Shown here piece by piece: positions 63,888 through 64,000 of a stretch of DNA of 64,000 nucleotides. A model generated the notes under the pieces. It was given only the letters and a program-made list of their open reading frames with translations, did not search any database and was not told the origin of the DNA. The stretch covers positions 744,001 through 808,000 of the forward strand of contig CAWGLR010000003.1 of NCBI GenBank assembly GCA_963823565.1, written 5' to 3'. This stretch comes from RHKX01 sp963823565 (GTDB lineage: Bacteria > Actinomycetota > Thermoleophilia > Solirubrobacterales > 70-9). The position numbers and the translations under genes were made by a program. The number at the start of each line of letters is the position of its first letter. The first letter of the stretch is position 1.

Positions 63888-64000
63888 CGGCCGGACGCTG
63901 GCACCGAGCTGCGCACGGTTGGGCCACCCTCAGTGACGAACCACGCGCGAAAGCGGAACAAATCAACTCCGCGCTAGGGTCCGCCGCCGCACCCACCCGA

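Overview
The window is high-GC, densely coded bacterial DNA that looks actinobacterial, most probably class Thermoleophilia (Solirubrobacterales-like). That placement is an inference. It rests on CGAAC-N4-GTTCG type SOS boxes, a GTP-type PEP carboxykinase, coenzyme F420 genes, a crotonyl-CoA carboxylase/reductase set, many GTG starts and 4-bp stop/start overlaps, and a DUF559 protein of a type common in that group. The window opens inside the 3' end of an ABC-transporter ATPase gene and closes just upstream of a leftward DUF559 gene.

Layout. 1-3.3 kb: end of the ABC gene, tRNA-Leu(GAG), an SOS-boxed lexA with a small zinc-ribbon gene, RNase P RNA with a strong terminator, and an AhpD-like protein lacking its active-site cysteines. 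3.5-10.7 kb: glutamine synthetase, a DUF255/thioredoxin protein, and a divergent MarR / ring-cleaving dioxygenase / esterase set of the MhqR type with two matching operators. 10.7-20.4 kb: PII-Amt ammonium operon, an SOS-boxed radical SAM gene, a succinyl-CoA-ligase-like / ferredoxin / acyl-CoA synthetase operon, PEP carboxykinase. 20.4-40.7 kb: CBS-domain pyrophosphatase, then a dispersed set of ethylmalonyl-CoA pathway genes (mcl, mcd, mch, ecm, ccr) mixed with ClpS, a LysR regulator, peptidases and secreted proteins of unknown role. 40.7-53.9 kb: a coiled-coil protein with a PD-(D/E)XK-like domain, an NlpC/P60 protein, an FMN hydroxyacid oxidase, an acyltransferase, YgfZ, a four-gene metal operon (multicopper oxidase, ZIP transporter, DtxR/MntR regulator, NRAMP), and an aquaporin. 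53.9-60.6 kb: F420 biosynthesis (fbiC, cofE, cofC, cofD, F420:NADP reductase). 60.6-64 kb: thioesterase, HMG-CoA lyase, DUF1697, NTF2-like and DUF559 genes.

Metabolically, acetyl-CoA assimilation through the ethylmalonyl-CoA route would yield malate and succinate; PEP carboxykinase and the CoA ligase connect these to gluconeogenesis and the TCA cycle. glnA and the PII/Amt pair handle ammonium.

The most unusual signals are these. (1) A three-copy intergenic element of about 220-340 bp, rich in inverted repeats, lies in 3' intergenic gaps near 2.0, 42.2 and 57.3 kb. (2) Three apparent +1 frameshifts, two in fbiC (one inside a 7-bp tandem repeat) and one in cofD, all fall in F420 biosynthesis genes. 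(3) A perfect SOS box overlaps the start codon of a radical SAM gene. (4) A multicopper oxidase is translationally coupled to manganese-type metal transport genes behind a palindromic operator. (5) -10 hexamers sit 6-10 nt before several start codons, which suggests leaderless mRNAs. No CRISPR array, insertion sequence, rRNA or replication origin was seen.
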